Source: Vermiculatibacterium agrestimuris (lineage in GTDB: Bacteria; Bacillota; Clostridia; Oscillospirales; Oscillospiraceae). Taken from it: a DNA stretch of 64,000 nucleotides. The first letter of the stretch is position 1. Each line of letters begins with the position of its first letter. The stretch lies in contig NZ_CALPCU010000009.1 in NCBI RefSeq assembly GCF_943193085.1, positions 13,295 to 77,294 on the forward strand, given 5' to 3'. Made by a program: the position numbers and the translations under genes. Below the pieces are notes generated by a model. That model was not told the origin of the DNA. It worked only from the letters and a program-made list of their open reading frames with translations, and ran no database searches. Positions 16,870-24,635 of this stretch are shown piece by piece.

Positions 16870-17460
16870 ATGGTGGTAGGCGCCGCGCTGCTTGTGGGAG
16901 GCGAAAGCCGCCGCATGGGCCGGGACAAATCCCAGCTTCTCCTCGGGGGAACGACCTTTCAGGCCCGGCTGGCAGAGATGCTCTCCGACTTCCCGGAGCG
17001 CCTTCTGTCCGTGGGCCGGCGGACGCTCTCCGTCCCCGGCTTTCTCACTGTGCCCGACCTGCTCCCCGACCGGGGCCCCCTGGGGGCGCTCCACGCCCTG
17101 CTCACCGTCTGCCGCTCAGAGGCCCTTATCCTGGTTCCCTGCGACGCGCCCCTTTTTTCCAGGGAGCTGGCCCGGTTCCTGGCCCAGGCCATAACGGAGG
17201 AGTGGGAGGCAGTGGTTCCCGTCACCCGGGACGGCCGGCAGCATCCTGCCTGCGGCGTGTACCGCAAGGACGTTCTTCCCAAGCTCCAAGCCCAGCTCAG
17301 GGCGGGAAACGGCCGGATGCGCGATTTCCCGGCCTCTCTGCGAACCTGCTGGCTCCCTCTGGCGGATACCCCCTTCCCTGACCGGTGCCTTACCAATGTC
17401 AACACGCCCCAGGCGTACGACGCCCTGCTGGCAGAGGAACAGCCGTCTTCCTTTTTTTGA
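16870..17460 (+). CDS. mobA: Molybdenum cofactor guanylyltransferase MobA
   Basis: The 196-residue protein has the nucleotide-binding start ALLVGGESRRMGRDKSQL, PDLLPDRGPLGALHALL, and the metal site LVPCDAPLF. MobA adds GMP to the molybdenum cofactor to give the MGD form used by DMSO-reductase-family enzymes. It is on the opposite strand from the main operon, so it may be controlled separately. An AAAGGGGG sequence precedes the ATG. Confidence 0.9.
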   Translation: MVVGAALLVGGESRRMGRDKSQLLLGGTTFQARLAEMLSDFPERLLSVGRRTLSVPGFLTVPDLLPDRGPLGALHALLTVCRSEALILVPCDAPLFSRELARFLAQAITEEWEAVVPVTRDGRQHPACGVYRKDVLPKLQAQLRAGNGRMRDFPASLRTCWLPLADTPFPDRCLTNVNTPQAYDALLAEEQPSSFF

Positions 17461-17468
17461 TTTCCCTC

Positions 17469-17496
17469 TTGACGAATCTATAAAATCTGGTATAAT
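17469..17496 (+). promoter_or_regulatory. tRNA-Ser promoter
   Basis: TTGACG (17469-17474) and TATAAT (17491-17496) are 16 bp apart and lie 43 bp before the tRNA. Confidence 0.75.
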
Positions 17497-17539
17497 AACA
17501 TCTGCTGTCCGACTTGGTCGGCTCCAGCGTTTGTGACCT

Positions 17540-17630
17540 GCAGTGGTATCGAAGTGGTCATAACGAGCACGATTGGAAATCGTGTAGCCGCTAAAACGGC
17601 TCGAGGGTTCGAATCCCTCCCACTGCGCCA
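17540..17630 (+). tRNA. tRNA-Ser (anticodon GGA)
   Basis: The acceptor arms GCAGTGG and CCACTGC pair, the discriminator base is G and CCA is encoded. The anticodon stem CACGA/TCGTG holds the loop TTGGAAA with anticodon GGA (17575-17577). A long variable arm is present, as expected for a class II serine tRNA of 91 nt. Its 3' end is the prophage attachment site and is left intact by the integration. Confidence 0.95.
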
Positions 17631-17636
17631 AAAAGA
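17601..17636. repeat. attL
   Basis: This copy covers the tRNA-Ser T-arm, 3' acceptor and CCA plus six following bases. It is identical to 58948-58983. Confidence 0.92.
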
Positions 17637-17638
17637 AA

Positions 17639-17672
17639 AACCTCAGAGCCGCAAAGGTTCCGAGGTTTTTTC
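17639..17672 (+). terminator. Phage-supplied terminator for tRNA-Ser
   Basis: The stem AACCTC...GAGGTT with a partly paired inner part is followed by TTTTTTCTTTT. It replaces the original tRNA terminator, now at 58981-59010 beyond attR. Confidence 0.7.
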
Positions 17673-17765
17673 TTTTGTTTGCAATAGCTTTCGGTACTTC
17701 GCCGAATCTCTCTAAAGTGAAACACAGTTTCCATTCAGTAGACAAAATTGACCTTCACGAAACAG

Positions 17766-17788
17766 AAAATGCTAACTAAAATGCTAAT
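17766..17788 (+). repeat. Integrase arm-type repeats, left end
   Basis: Two direct copies of AAAATGCTAA lie 12 bp apart. The same pair with the same spacing and orientation occurs at 58881-58903 inside the integrase gene. Direct pairs of this sort near both att sites are typical binding sites for the integrase N-terminal domain. Confidence 0.65.
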
Positions 17789-17800
17789 GGCACATCAATG

Positions 17801-17850
17801 AAAGAAGAGGGCGTTGCAGTTTTCCACTCCGCAACGCCCTCTTCTTTATT
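17801..17850. terminator. Terminator at the end of the lysis genes
   Basis: A perfect 14-bp stem (GAAGAGGGCGTTGC / GCAACGCCCTCTTC) is flanked by T-rich stretches on both strands. It ends the minus-strand late operon. Confidence 0.8.
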
Positions 17851-18043
17851 TCTCTACCTCCGGCAGCCCCGCCACGCTGGTCAGCAGGCTCAAAGCCCCG
17901 GCCAGTGCCGAGGCGCTGACCACCACGGGCCAGTTGACCTCACTGAGCACCGCCGCGGCGCCGATGGTGGCCACCGCCGTCTGGGCCATGGTCTTCACCG
18001 CGCGCACGGCAGCACACCGGATCCACTTGCTCCAATAGCTCAT
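17846..18043 (-). CDS. Phage holin, r1t type
   Basis: The 65-residue protein has two hydrophobic segments (TMAQTAVATIGAAAVL and VVVSASALAGALSLLTSV) with a short turn, as in r1t-family holins that make the membrane hole for the endolysin. I chose the ATG at 18043, which follows GGGGAGG; the longer frame has no RBS. It is the last gene of the late operon. Confidence 0.8.
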   Translation of the reverse strand: MSYWSKWIRCAAVRAVKTMAQTAVATIGAAAVLSEVNWPVVVSASALAGALSLLTSVAGLPEVEK

Positions 18044-18057
18044 ATGTACACCTCCCC

Positions 18058-18309
18058 TCATTTGTGATATTCCTCCAGATCGGAGAGACGGTGGTTGATG
18101 ACCTTGACCTGCTCCTCCAGCACTGGTACCCGCCGGGCAAAGTTGTTGTGCTCCCGCACCTCCCGGGTCAGATCCTCGATTTTGGCGTTGGTGGCCGCCT
18201 GGCGTTCCTCCAGCTTGGTGTCGGTAACCGCCTGGGCCTTGTTGTTGGCGATGAGCACCCCCGCCAGAGTGATGATCCCCGTGATCGCAGCGGCAATAAT
18301 GGTCTCCAT
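18058..18309 (-). CDS. Small phage membrane protein with coiled coil, holin-associated
   Basis: The protein of 83 residues starts at the ATG at 18309 (after GAGGGG). It has one N-terminal transmembrane segment (IIAAAITGIITLAGVLIA) and a charged helical tail with heptads (TREVREHNNFARRVPVLEEQVKVINHRL). Proteins of this build sit between endolysin and holin in many Clostridia prophages and may assist lysis; XhlA is a comparable type. The role is inferred from position. Confidence 0.7.
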   Translation of the reverse strand: METIIAAAITGIITLAGVLIANNKAQAVTDTKLEERQAATNAKIEDLTREVREHNNFARRVPVLEEQVKVINHRLSDLEEYHK

Positions 18310-18320
18310 GATCCGGCCCC

Positions 18321-19016
18321 TCACTCTCTCACCGCCGGCCGGTCGAACAGGCCGGCCCGATCCATCAGGATCACCGTCTGCAGATTAGGCTCCCACAGGC
18401 CCATCGCCCCCGTCTTGTCCAGCTTGATGTAGCCCTGTTGAATGGCTCTGGTGACCGCTTCCTGGCCGTAGGGCAGTTCGCTCACAAACTGATAGAGTTT
18501 CATACCGTCTTCCCCTTTCGTGGCTTCCTGGGCGGCGTAGGCAGGCCGTGCGGCCCCGCCCACGTACCTCAACGCCCGCCGGCGGCGCATCACGGCCCCG
18601 CCGTTAGCTTCGTTGGTCGTTCCCGTGTTGCCGTCGATGGTGGTCACATAACCCGGCTCTACAGCCACACACAGGCCGATGTGGTTCATCACACCCTTCT
18701 TGTTGCCGTCAAAGACGAAGAAGACCAGATCTCCGGGCTGGATGCTCTCCTTTGCCACTGTCTGCCCCCAGCGCTTATACCAGTTATAGAGGGTGGTACA
18801 GGAGGCCGTCTTTTGGCCGCCATAGAACAGCTCCGACGCCCCCACGTCCTGGAAGAGGCACCACTGGAAGGCGCAACACCAGGGATAGGCCGCCCCGGAC
18901 ACCGCCTTTCCGTAGTAGCGGGTGTTGAAGACCACATTGTTGGAGTCGGGCGGGGCCTCCTTGATTCCCAGATATTTCTCCGCCGCCTGGATCAGGTCGC
19001 TTGCTGTGGCACTCAT
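18321..19016 (-). CDS. Phage endolysin, CHAP-type amidase
   Basis: The 231-residue protein has a CHAP/NlpC-like cysteine peptidase domain at about residues 1-160: the likely nucleophile cysteine is in YPWCCAFQWC and the His in MNHIGLCV, with IQPGDLVFF before it. Residues 175-231 look like a small cell-wall-binding or peptidoglycan-binding repeat (YGQEAVTRAIQQGYIKLD). The ATG at 19016 follows GGGGAGGTGACAGC. It cleaves peptidoglycan at the end of the lytic cycle. Confidence 0.88.
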   Translation of the reverse strand: MSATASDLIQAAEKYLGIKEAPPDSNNVVFNTRYYGKAVSGAAYPWCCAFQWCLFQDVGASELFYGGQKTASCTTLYNWYKRWGQTVAKESIQPGDLVFFVFDGNKKGVMNHIGLCVAVEPGYVTTIDGNTGTTNEANGGAVMRRRRALRYVGGAARPAYAAQEATKGEDGMKLYQFVSELPYGQEAVTRAIQQGYIKLDKTGAMGLWEPNLQTVILMDRAGLFDRPAVRE

Positions 19017-20389
19017 GCTGTCACCTCCCCAATCACCACCACCGTGCCCGTCTCTTCGGCCTCCATACTGCACTTTGCGTAACCGATGCCAATACTCTCC
19101 ATCAAATTGTTGAGCTGCTCCGATATGCTCCCATCAGCGGCTTTGTACGCGGAAGCATATTCTTCCGTCGGAAAGGAAAAGTCCGTCCCATCGATCGTAT
19201 ATCTAACCGCAAAGCGTTTTGTAGAGGAGTAAGAAAGGCCAAGGATCAGCAGTGCTCCATCCGGTGATATTGCAAGGCTCTCGCCGGATCCGTCTCCCCC
19301 GACGGTCTTGATGTACGTGATCGATGTGCCATTGACCGAGTACGCTCTCGCCCAACCTATACCCCCTCCAACCAGAAGCAGCATAGAGCCGTCCGGCGAG
19401 AATGCAATTTCAGCCACATTGCCAAAATCGAGTGTGGTTCCCTCCGTATCCGCATAAATGTCGCTGATGTAAGTTATAGAGGTTTCCTCTACGGCATATA
19501 CCTTGGCCCGCCCGGTAAATGTACCTCCAAGCACCAGAAGGGAGCCGTCAGGTGAAAACGCAGCGGCGTATATAACACCATTAAGAGCTGTTCCCTCCGC
19601 ATCCGCGTAAAGATTGCCAACCTCAGTAAGCGTCGTCCCCTCTACGGCGTACACCTTGGATAGCCCACTGGATCCTCCTGCGACCAAGGTACTGCCATCC
19701 GGAGAAAATGCCAGACACTGTACGCCACGGAGATCGATACGTCCGGCAGCCGTAAAGGTCGTCCCATCAACAGAAAATACATCGATCTCATTCGCGGATC
19801 CGGCTACAAAAACCGTCCCATCCGGCGAAAAGGCCACGCAGGAGATCGACTTTACAGTTACTTTGCCTGTAGGAACAAGCGCAGATTCCTGTACAGAGTA
19901 GATATTGGCATCGCTCCCGGCACCGACGACCAACGACGACCCGTCCGCTGAGAAAGCAAGTCCTTTCGGTAGGAGAGCAGGCGGATCCTCAATATCGCCG
20001 GAATAAGTGAGCTTTGTTCCGTCAACAGCGTATACCTTTACCTTACCCTGAAACGAGCCGGCCACAACCAAGATCTGCCCATTCGGGGAAAATGCCGCAC
20101 CACAAACGGTTCCAGAAAGCAGTGCCCCATCCTCTCCGCCCCTGAGATATGGCGCATAATCTCCACTGATGGTATATACCGTATCCCCGACTTGGATCTT
20201 GTTTGCCGCTATCACCTGCACCTCCCGGGCCAGATTGATCTGATCTCTGCCCGGGATCGCTCTGACCTTCGCCGGATAAGCAGCAAAGGGATCCGTTTCC
20301 TCCACCGCTTGTCCTTTCTCCAGGATCGCCGCCCTAAGATCCGCCTTGGTCTGTGAGAGCCTGGCCAGTTTGTCCACCACAGTACCCAC
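19013..20389 (-). CDS. Tail fibre / receptor-binding protein with WD40-like beta-propeller
   Basis: The 458-residue protein starts with a short segment common in Clostridia phage fibres (LSQTKADLRAAILEKGQ ... FAAYPAKVRAI). From about residue 100 to 420 it has seven repeats built on the AFSPDGxxLxxGG pattern (first copies AFSPNG and AFSADG, last AISPDG), each with a KVYAVDGT-like strand. Seven such units form a closed WD40-type propeller. A GTG start at 20389 is used, 9 bp after GGAGG. Its place beside the endolysin suggests it sits at the tail tip and binds the host surface. Confidence 0.8.
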   Translation of the reverse strand: MGTVVDKLARLSQTKADLRAAILEKGQAVEETDPFAAYPAKVRAIPGRDQINLAREVQVIAANKIQVGDTVYTISGDYAPYLRGGEDGALLSGTVCGAAFSPNGQILVVAGSFQGKVKVYAVDGTKLTYSGDIEDPPALLPKGLAFSADGSSLVVGAGSDANIYSVQESALVPTGKVTVKSISCVAFSPDGTVFVAGSANEIDVFSVDGTTFTAAGRIDLRGVQCLAFSPDGSTLVAGGSSGLSKVYAVEGTTLTEVGNLYADAEGTALNGVIYAAAFSPDGSLLVLGGTFTGRAKVYAVEETSITYISDIYADTEGTTLDFGNVAEIAFSPDGSMLLLVGGGIGWARAYSVNGTSITYIKTVGGDGSGESLAISPDGALLILGLSYSSTKRFAVRYTIDGTDFSFPTEEYASAYKAADGSISEQLNNLMESIGIGYAKCSMEAEETGTVVVIGEVTA

Positions 20390-20390
20390 T

Positions 20391-20651
20391 TCAGACCACC
20401 TCCCCGTTGATGGCATCCAGCACGGAAGAAATATCGTCCATCGCTGCATTGACCTTATCGTCCACAGCCTTGGTCACGGCCTCCATAGTCACAGGCATCG
20501 TCCACCCCGTGTCTCCGTCCACATCGCTGCACTTTGTCAGCACCTGGCCGGTTTTCCCACCTTTCGGCACCCTGGTGCCCTTGGGTCTCGGTACAGAGCA
20601 CGGCGGCACCGGAACATCTACATGGTCGCGGCAGTCACAATGCTCAAACAT
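20391..20651 (-). CDS. Phage tail-associated small protein
   Basis: The 86-residue protein begins with a Cys/Pro-rich stretch (CDCRDHVDVPVPPC) and contains GKTGQVLTKCSDVDGDTGW, a pattern of the linkers found in tail fibre proteins. The rest is a predicted helix (VTKAVDDKVNAAMDDISSVL). The ATG at 20651 follows GGAGGACGGAG and overlaps the preceding gene by 8 bp. Function is unknown; it probably belongs to the fibre complex. Confidence 0.65.
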   Translation of the reverse strand: MFEHCDCRDHVDVPVPPCSVPRPKGTRVPKGGKTGQVLTKCSDVDGDTGWTMPVTMEAVTKAVDDKVNAAMDDISSVLDAINGEVV

Positions 20652-20919
20652 CTCCGTCCTCCGTCTCAGTGGTAGGGATCGGCGCCAGGAACTGGACAGT
20701 TTGATTTCCAAGATGGATCCGGATGTTCCCGCTGTTCCCGCCTTGGGCTTCGATCATTTGCCGAATTTCCATGTTTGCAGCCTCCCTCTCCAGATCCGCC
20801 TGCCTGATTCGGGCAGCTACCTCCGCGCTAATCGGCAGTGTCCGCACCTGATACCCCTCGGGGATCTCTTCGCTCCATGTGGCGGTGCTTGCCGCCACCC
20901 TCTGCATCTGTACGCTCAT
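20644..20919 (-). CDS. Hypothetical phage protein
   Basis: The 91-residue protein has a central helix rich in Arg, Glu and Ala (AARIRQADLEREAANMEIRQ). I do not recognise a family. It overlaps the next gene by a few bases and follows the XkdX-like gene by overlap, so it belongs to the tail-fibre operon. Confidence 0.6.
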   Translation of the reverse strand: MSVQMQRVAASTATWSEEIPEGYQVRTLPISAEVAARIRQADLEREAANMEIRQMIEAQGGNSGNIRIHLGNQTVQFLAPIPTTETEDGDV

Positions 20920-21224
20920 GCGTATCCCTCCTCACTGTAATCGTCCCCGGTGATCTCTTTGTACTGCTGCGGTGTCAGTAGGCCGGCCCTGACCCTAACC
21001 GCCGTAATATTCTTGAGCCGTGCGATGCTGGCGTCATAGTGATCCTTGACCGTCACGGCATAGGGCTCCCCCACGACCTCCTCATATTCTTGGGCAGAGA
21101 TCTCTCCTTTCTGGAAGGCCTCCATAGCCGGTTGCTTGTTGTTGCGCAGCTGCTGGGCATACGCCGCGTCAGTGGTCGCTCGGCTGGAGGCCATGCCGGC
21201 CCGCAGATCGTCCAATTTACTCAT
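20916..21224 (-). CDS. XkdX-like phage protein
   Basis: The 102-residue protein ends with VRAGLLTPQQYKEITGDDY, the core of the XkdX family found next to tail fibre genes. A related short repeat (KGEISAQEYEEVVGEPY) lies in its first half, so it looks like a duplicated XkdX unit. The function of XkdX is not known. The RBS is AAAGGAGAATC. Confidence 0.75.
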   Translation of the reverse strand: MSKLDDLRAGMASSRATTDAAYAQQLRNNKQPAMEAFQKGEISAQEYEEVVGEPYAVTVKDHYDASIARLKNITAVRVRAGLLTPQQYKEITGDDYSEEGYA

Positions 21225-21883
21225 TTTTGATTCTCCTTTCGTTTGGCTCTATTTTTTTGATACCAGCGTTTGCACCGGGCTGCATTCTGCGCCCGGAAAC
21301 GCTCCGCACTTTTCGGGTCATTTGCCCGTCTGAGCTTGTCCCGCTCATACTTTGCTCTACGCCGTTGCGGATCATAACTTCTGTGAGCCCGCTGTCGGGC
21401 CGCCACGGCCTCTATGGCATCCAGATCCTCATCAGTATAGGGGCAGGCGTCATAGGGGCAATTCTCGCAGTCCTCTCCACACGGCAATGGTACCCGCCTT
21501 AATGGCGGGGCCGCATGCCCGTCCACCTGTTGCCTGCGTCGCGCCTCCCGCTGCCATTCCGCATGTAGCTTCCGCTGTTCCGGGGTACGCTGCTTGCGCC
21601 GGAGCAGTGGGGCAAAGGCCTGCTGGAGCTGGGCCAGGCGCGTCCCGTGATGCCGGTGCCAGTCGGCATCCAGATCCATCTCCGGATACCGTCCCGCCAG
21701 CTTGTGCCCCGGCGTCCACTGGTAGGTGTTCCGCCGCCCTGCCAGGCATTTGTCCCGCAGGGGACACGGCATATCCTGGCCATACACTCTGAAAATGCCA
21801 TTGCACCGCTCCGGCCTGATATTGCAGACCCAGCGGCCGGGATTGTGTCGGGCGGCGTTGTCCGTCAGTGGCCGGGGGATCAC
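21221..21883 (-). CDS. Hypothetical phage protein with cysteine cluster
   Basis: The 220-residue, very basic protein has two cysteine groups: CNIRPERCNG ... CPLRDKCLAG near the N-terminus, and CGEDCENCPYDACPY near residue 135. The rest is Arg-rich helix. The pattern suggests a zinc- or Fe-S-binding nucleic-acid protein, but I recognise no family. The start is GTG and overlaps the previous stop. It lies among tail genes, where such a protein is unexpected. Confidence 0.6.
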   Translation of the reverse strand: MIPRPLTDNAARHNPGRWVCNIRPERCNGIFRVYGQDMPCPLRDKCLAGRRNTYQWTPGHKLAGRYPEMDLDADWHRHHGTRLAQLQQAFAPLLRRKQRTPEQRKLHAEWQREARRRQQVDGHAAPPLRRVPLPCGEDCENCPYDACPYTDEDLDAIEAVAARQRAHRSYDPQRRRAKYERDKLRRANDPKSAERFRAQNAARCKRWYQKNRAKRKENQK

Positions 21884-22302
21884 GGTGGCGTCTCTGGAGG
21901 CGTCCAGCGCCGCTGCTGCGCCGCTTGATCCAGCTCCAGCTCCAACTGCAAGCGACGGAGCAGCTCGCCGGCCACCTTGCCCAGTAGCGACGGCCGGCCA
22001 ATATAGCTCAGGTCTGTCAGCCCCCGCTTCCCGGGATCCTCACCGGTATAGGCCTTCCCATCAATATCCTCTTCGCCGATGTCCGGATACGCGCCGGCAT
22101 AGCAGCTTGACTTGTTGACCACAAGAGTTTTCAGTTGCTGCACCAACACCCAGTCTGGCCAGGCCTGCCGGCCGGCATAGCGTGCGGTGCCTGCCCAATT
22201 CTCGGCGTGGGCCTCCGCCACCACCTCGGGCTGGGTTTTGTCCAAGCTGTTGATCGCATTGACCGCCGTGAGCCAGCCAAACTCTTCACCCGTGATCCGC
22301 AT
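21880..22302 (-). CDS. Hypothetical phage protein
   Basis: The 140-residue acidic protein starts at the ATG at 22302 after GGAGGGTGACA. It is mainly helical with a C-terminal segment LLRRLQLELELDQAAQQ. I recognise no family. It is part of a run of six tail-region accessory genes with overlapping ends. Confidence 0.55.
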   Translation of the reverse strand: MRITGEEFGWLTAVNAINSLDKTQPEVVAEAHAENWAGTARYAGRQAWPDWVLVQQLKTLVVNKSSCYAGAYPDIGEEDIDGKAYTGEDPGKRGLTDLSYIGRPSLLGKVAGELLRRLQLELELDQAAQQRRWTPPETPP

Positions 22303-22720
22303 TGTCACCCTCCCCTTCCGGCGGCATGATCGTCTTCGGAGCAACCTCTTCCCTGGCCCTCTGCGCTGCTTCTGCCCGGCGCTCCAGCCGGATCATGGCC
22401 TCATAGACCAGGTTCAGAGCCGTTGTCCATCCGTTATTCTGCAACAGGTATACATCGACCGCTCTGTCGTACAACTCTTTTGCCGTGCAGGCTCGCAGTC
22501 CCTCCTCCACGGTAATGGTGCCTTTATTGACCTGACACCAGAGCCTGAACTCCTCCACGCCCCGGTACCGAACGTTGCGGCTGAGCTCGACCTGCTCCAG
22601 GAGGTATTGATAATAGTCCTCACCGAGCTCCACAAATTCCTCGCCGTCTACTGTCAGAAATTGAACCCGCTGGAACACCCGTCCGTCCTCTGTGACAAAC
22701 TGTGTATATGGATTTGTCAT
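22286..22720 (-). CDS. Hypothetical phage protein
   Basis: The 144-residue protein has an N-terminal beta-rich part and a helical C-terminal half ending in EGEGDNADHG. No family is recognised. Its end overlaps the start of the next gene by 17 bp. Confidence 0.55.
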   Translation of the reverse strand: MTNPYTQFVTEDGRVFQRVQFLTVDGEEFVELGEDYYQYLLEQVELSRNVRYRGVEEFRLWCQVNKGTITVEEGLRACTAKELYDRAVDVYLLQNNGWTTALNLVYEAMIRLERRAEAAQRAREEVAPKTIMPPEGEGDNADHG

Positions 22721-23094
22721 TTTCCCGCCTCCGATCGTTTGGGCCGGAAGGAAGTCAGGCTCGACCTCTCGGGAACGTATCCAGCAGGCAGATACCGCAG
22801 GGAGTGCCGCATTACCGGCCCGTCTGCGCCAGATTCAAACCACCAGCTCTCCTCCGGGTAGATTGCCCGGCGGGGCCAGTCCCGTATGGCCTGGGCATAG
22901 CGCTCCTCCCGTTCTTCGGCCCACTCATCCACGATCCCGCCAGAAACATCCGGATGGATCAGATTGACCCCAACAAAAAAGTTGGCAAAGGCCCGCACAT
23001 CATGGAGGATCTCCGGCAGGCACAACACTCCAATGACCGTGTCGTCCCAGTCGTAAAAAATGATCTGTCTCTGTTTATATGGATTTAAGATCAT
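22717..23094 (-). CDS. Hypothetical phage protein
   Basis: The 125-residue protein begins MILNPYKQRQIIFYDWDDTV. The ATG at 23094 follows GGGAGGGCACGAT; upstream sequence in frame overlaps the previous gene in a different register. It is rich in Trp and acidic residues. No family is recognised. Confidence 0.55.
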   Translation of the reverse strand: MILNPYKQRQIIFYDWDDTVIGVLCLPEILHDVRAFANFFVGVNLIHPDVSGGIVDEWAEEREERYAQAIRDWPRRAIYPEESWWFESGADGPVMRHSLRYLPAGYVPERSSLTSFRPKRSEAGK

Positions 23095-23518
23095 ATCGTG
23101 CCCTCCCATAGCCAAGATAGACCGCCACATAGCGCTGCAACAGGTTGATATCCGTCCAATCTTGCCTGCAGCGCTCCGTTCTCTGAAAACAAACTGCGCA
23201 GAGCCGCCGGCGCCGCTCCATAGGGAAGTGATCCAGCGCAGCCTCCACCGCTGCCACAGCTCCGGCCGAGTGCCAGAGCAAAACATTTTCCGCCGACGGC
23301 CCCCGTCGACCAGCGCGGATCCCTCCGGCGCGAAGAGCCGCCTCCTTGCACCGCGCCAGTTTGGGATAAGTCCTCAACACCATGCGGACTTCATCTGCCC
23401 ATTCCGCCCTGGGCGCAAGTCCAAACAGTGGATCAGACAGTCGAGGCGGATGTCGCTTGAGATATCGCCCGCTGTCATGATAGGCGGCCAACTCCCGCTT
23501 CTCTTCCCGGCGGCTCAT
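23075..23518 (-). CDS. Hypothetical phage protein, ArpU-like length
   Basis: The 147-residue basic helical protein contains WHSAGAVAAVEAALDHF and a Cys pair (LCAVCFQRTERC). The build recalls small phage regulators such as ArpU, but the similarity is weak and I do not assign it. It overlaps the following gene. Confidence 0.5.
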   Translation of the reverse strand: MSRREEKRELAAYHDSGRYLKRHPPRLSDPLFGLAPRAEWADEVRMVLRTYPKLARCKEAALRAGGIRAGRRGPSAENVLLWHSAGAVAAVEAALDHFPMERRRRLCAVCFQRTERCRQDWTDINLLQRYVAVYLGYGRARYDLKSI

Positions 23519-23895
23519 TTGTTGCTTTCTCCATTGACATCAGCGACAAACCCCAGCTGGACATAGCTGTTAATGTGCCCATCCGGCCCGATTGGTACCC
23601 GCGGATCCGGGATCATGGGCCGCTTGAAAAACACATAGTCCAATTTGTTGGTAAGCGGGTACCGGGGCCCATCGGCCGCGATAAGGTGTCCCACCTCAGC
23701 ATAGTAGGCCGCCACATCTGCCTCATAGGTTGGGCTCGTCACCAGCGGGATGGGTCTGGGGCGATCATGAGGGTACTTTCCCCGGTAGTTATCTGTCCGC
23801 TTCAGGCTGCTCACATTGACCTGCCTGGTGCGGCTACGCAGGTGTTTGGCTGCATACCTATCAGCAAGCGTTTGATAATAGCTCTGCTCGGTCAT
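23515..23895 (-). CDS. Hypothetical phage protein
   Basis: The 126-residue protein starts at the ATG at 23895. Its RBS (GGAGAGG) lies within the right-hand 25-bp inverted repeat of the adjacent element, so the element's end directly abuts the translation signal. The middle has DNYRGKYPHDRPRPIP and the end NSYVQLGFVADVNGE. No family is recognised. Confidence 0.55.
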   Translation of the reverse strand: MTEQSYYQTLADRYAAKHLRSRTRQVNVSSLKRTDNYRGKYPHDRPRPIPLVTSPTYEADVAAYYAEVGHLIAADGPRYPLTNKLDYVFFKRPMIPDPRVPIGPDGHINSYVQLGFVADVNGESNK

Positions 23896-23900
23896 ACGAT

Positions 23901-23925
23901 CCTCTCCAATCTCATGGGCGCCATG
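23901..23925 (+). repeat. Inverted repeat, right end of the element (minus-strand view)
   Basis: It matches the reverse complement of 24636-24660 at 23 of 25 positions and includes the palindromic core CATGGGCGCCATG. Confidence 0.8.
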
Positions 23926-24000
23926 CAATATATTTTCAAGGCTTTGAATAGCAAAATTACCCTCTCACATACAAACTGGCAACTATATCTTGACCTGTGT

Positions 24001-24300
24001 CCGCCTCAGCCGGAGCACAGGCCCCCGGCGCTTCCATTCAAGCGATTTTACGCGGGGCTCATCTCCACCCCGCCACGCACTCCCCCGGAGTTATGCCCAC
24101 GATGGGCCGGGGAGCTGTACCCTACTCGCTTCGTGCGCTCTCGCGCCTTATCTGCACCGGCAGATTTTCTCCACCGGATCTGGCTTTCGGTAGTCAGTAC
24201 ACCTTCCGCCTCCTAGCGGCTTGGCACGGAATTCCACAGGGCGTTTCCACCCCTTGAGCCGGCCCTCCATGGCGCGTCTCCATGTTGGGTCCCCGGTGTC
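24001..24300 (-). ncRNA. Highly structured RNA resembling HEARO / IscB omega-RNA
   Basis: On the minus strand this stretch folds into successive stems: a GCGC-GAGA-GCGC tetraloop (24135-24146) followed by ACGAAGCGAGTAGGGTACAGC, then CTCCCCGG...CCGGGGGAG enclosing CCCA-TCG-TGGG, GCGGGG...CCCCGC, CGCTT-GAATGG-AAGCG and GCCGG...CCGGC. The tetraloop-plus-GUACAGC block resembles what I remember of HEARO RNAs, the guide RNAs of IscB/IsrB nucleases. The boundaries are approximate and the assignment is from memory. No IscB/IsrB gene lies nearby. Confidence 0.5.
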
Positions 24301-24302
24301 TC

Positions 24303-24425
24303 TTAGTCAGCTGGTTCGTGCGGCTTTTGGTCAAACGTAAACCCGTGGGCGCGACCCCCGTTTGCCGCCTTATCGATGCTGAGTCCGTTAGCCGTGGATC
24401 TCTCCACGACACCCCCTTTTGCCAT
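24303..24425 (-). CDS. Tiny ORF of 40 codons in the element
   Basis: The ATG at 24425 follows AGGAGG by five bases, and the frame gives a 40-residue hydrophilic peptide (MAKGGVVERSTANGLS...). It may be a leader peptide or may simply overlap the structured RNA. No family is recognised. Confidence 0.4.
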   Translation of the reverse strand: MAKGGVVERSTANGLSIDKAANGGRAHGFTFDQKPHEPAD

Positions 24426-24442
24426 TATGGCCTCCTCGGGGT

Positions 24443-24526
24443 TCACCGGGCGTCAACCGCCCTTACGATTAGGTGGTCTGTACTGGGTTGGGTAGCGGAA
24501 CCGTCCGCATTTAAGCATCTGATCAT
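24443..24526 (-). CDS. Tiny ORF of 27 codons in the element
   Basis: The ATG at 24526 is preceded by GGAAGGAATTTGACC. The 27-residue peptide (MIRCLNADGSATQPSTD...) ends just before the RBS of the next tiny ORF. Translation is plausible but unproven. Confidence 0.35.
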   Translation of the reverse strand: MIRCLNADGSATQPSTDHLIVRAVDAR

Positions 24527-24635
24527 GGTCAAATTCCTTCCTTTCCTTATTCGGCGCCCTCTACAGAGGGCTGGGTGGATAGGGACAAAGGTGTCCGAAT
24601 CGAACACCAAAGTCTGCCCTCCTCCATTTGGGTGT

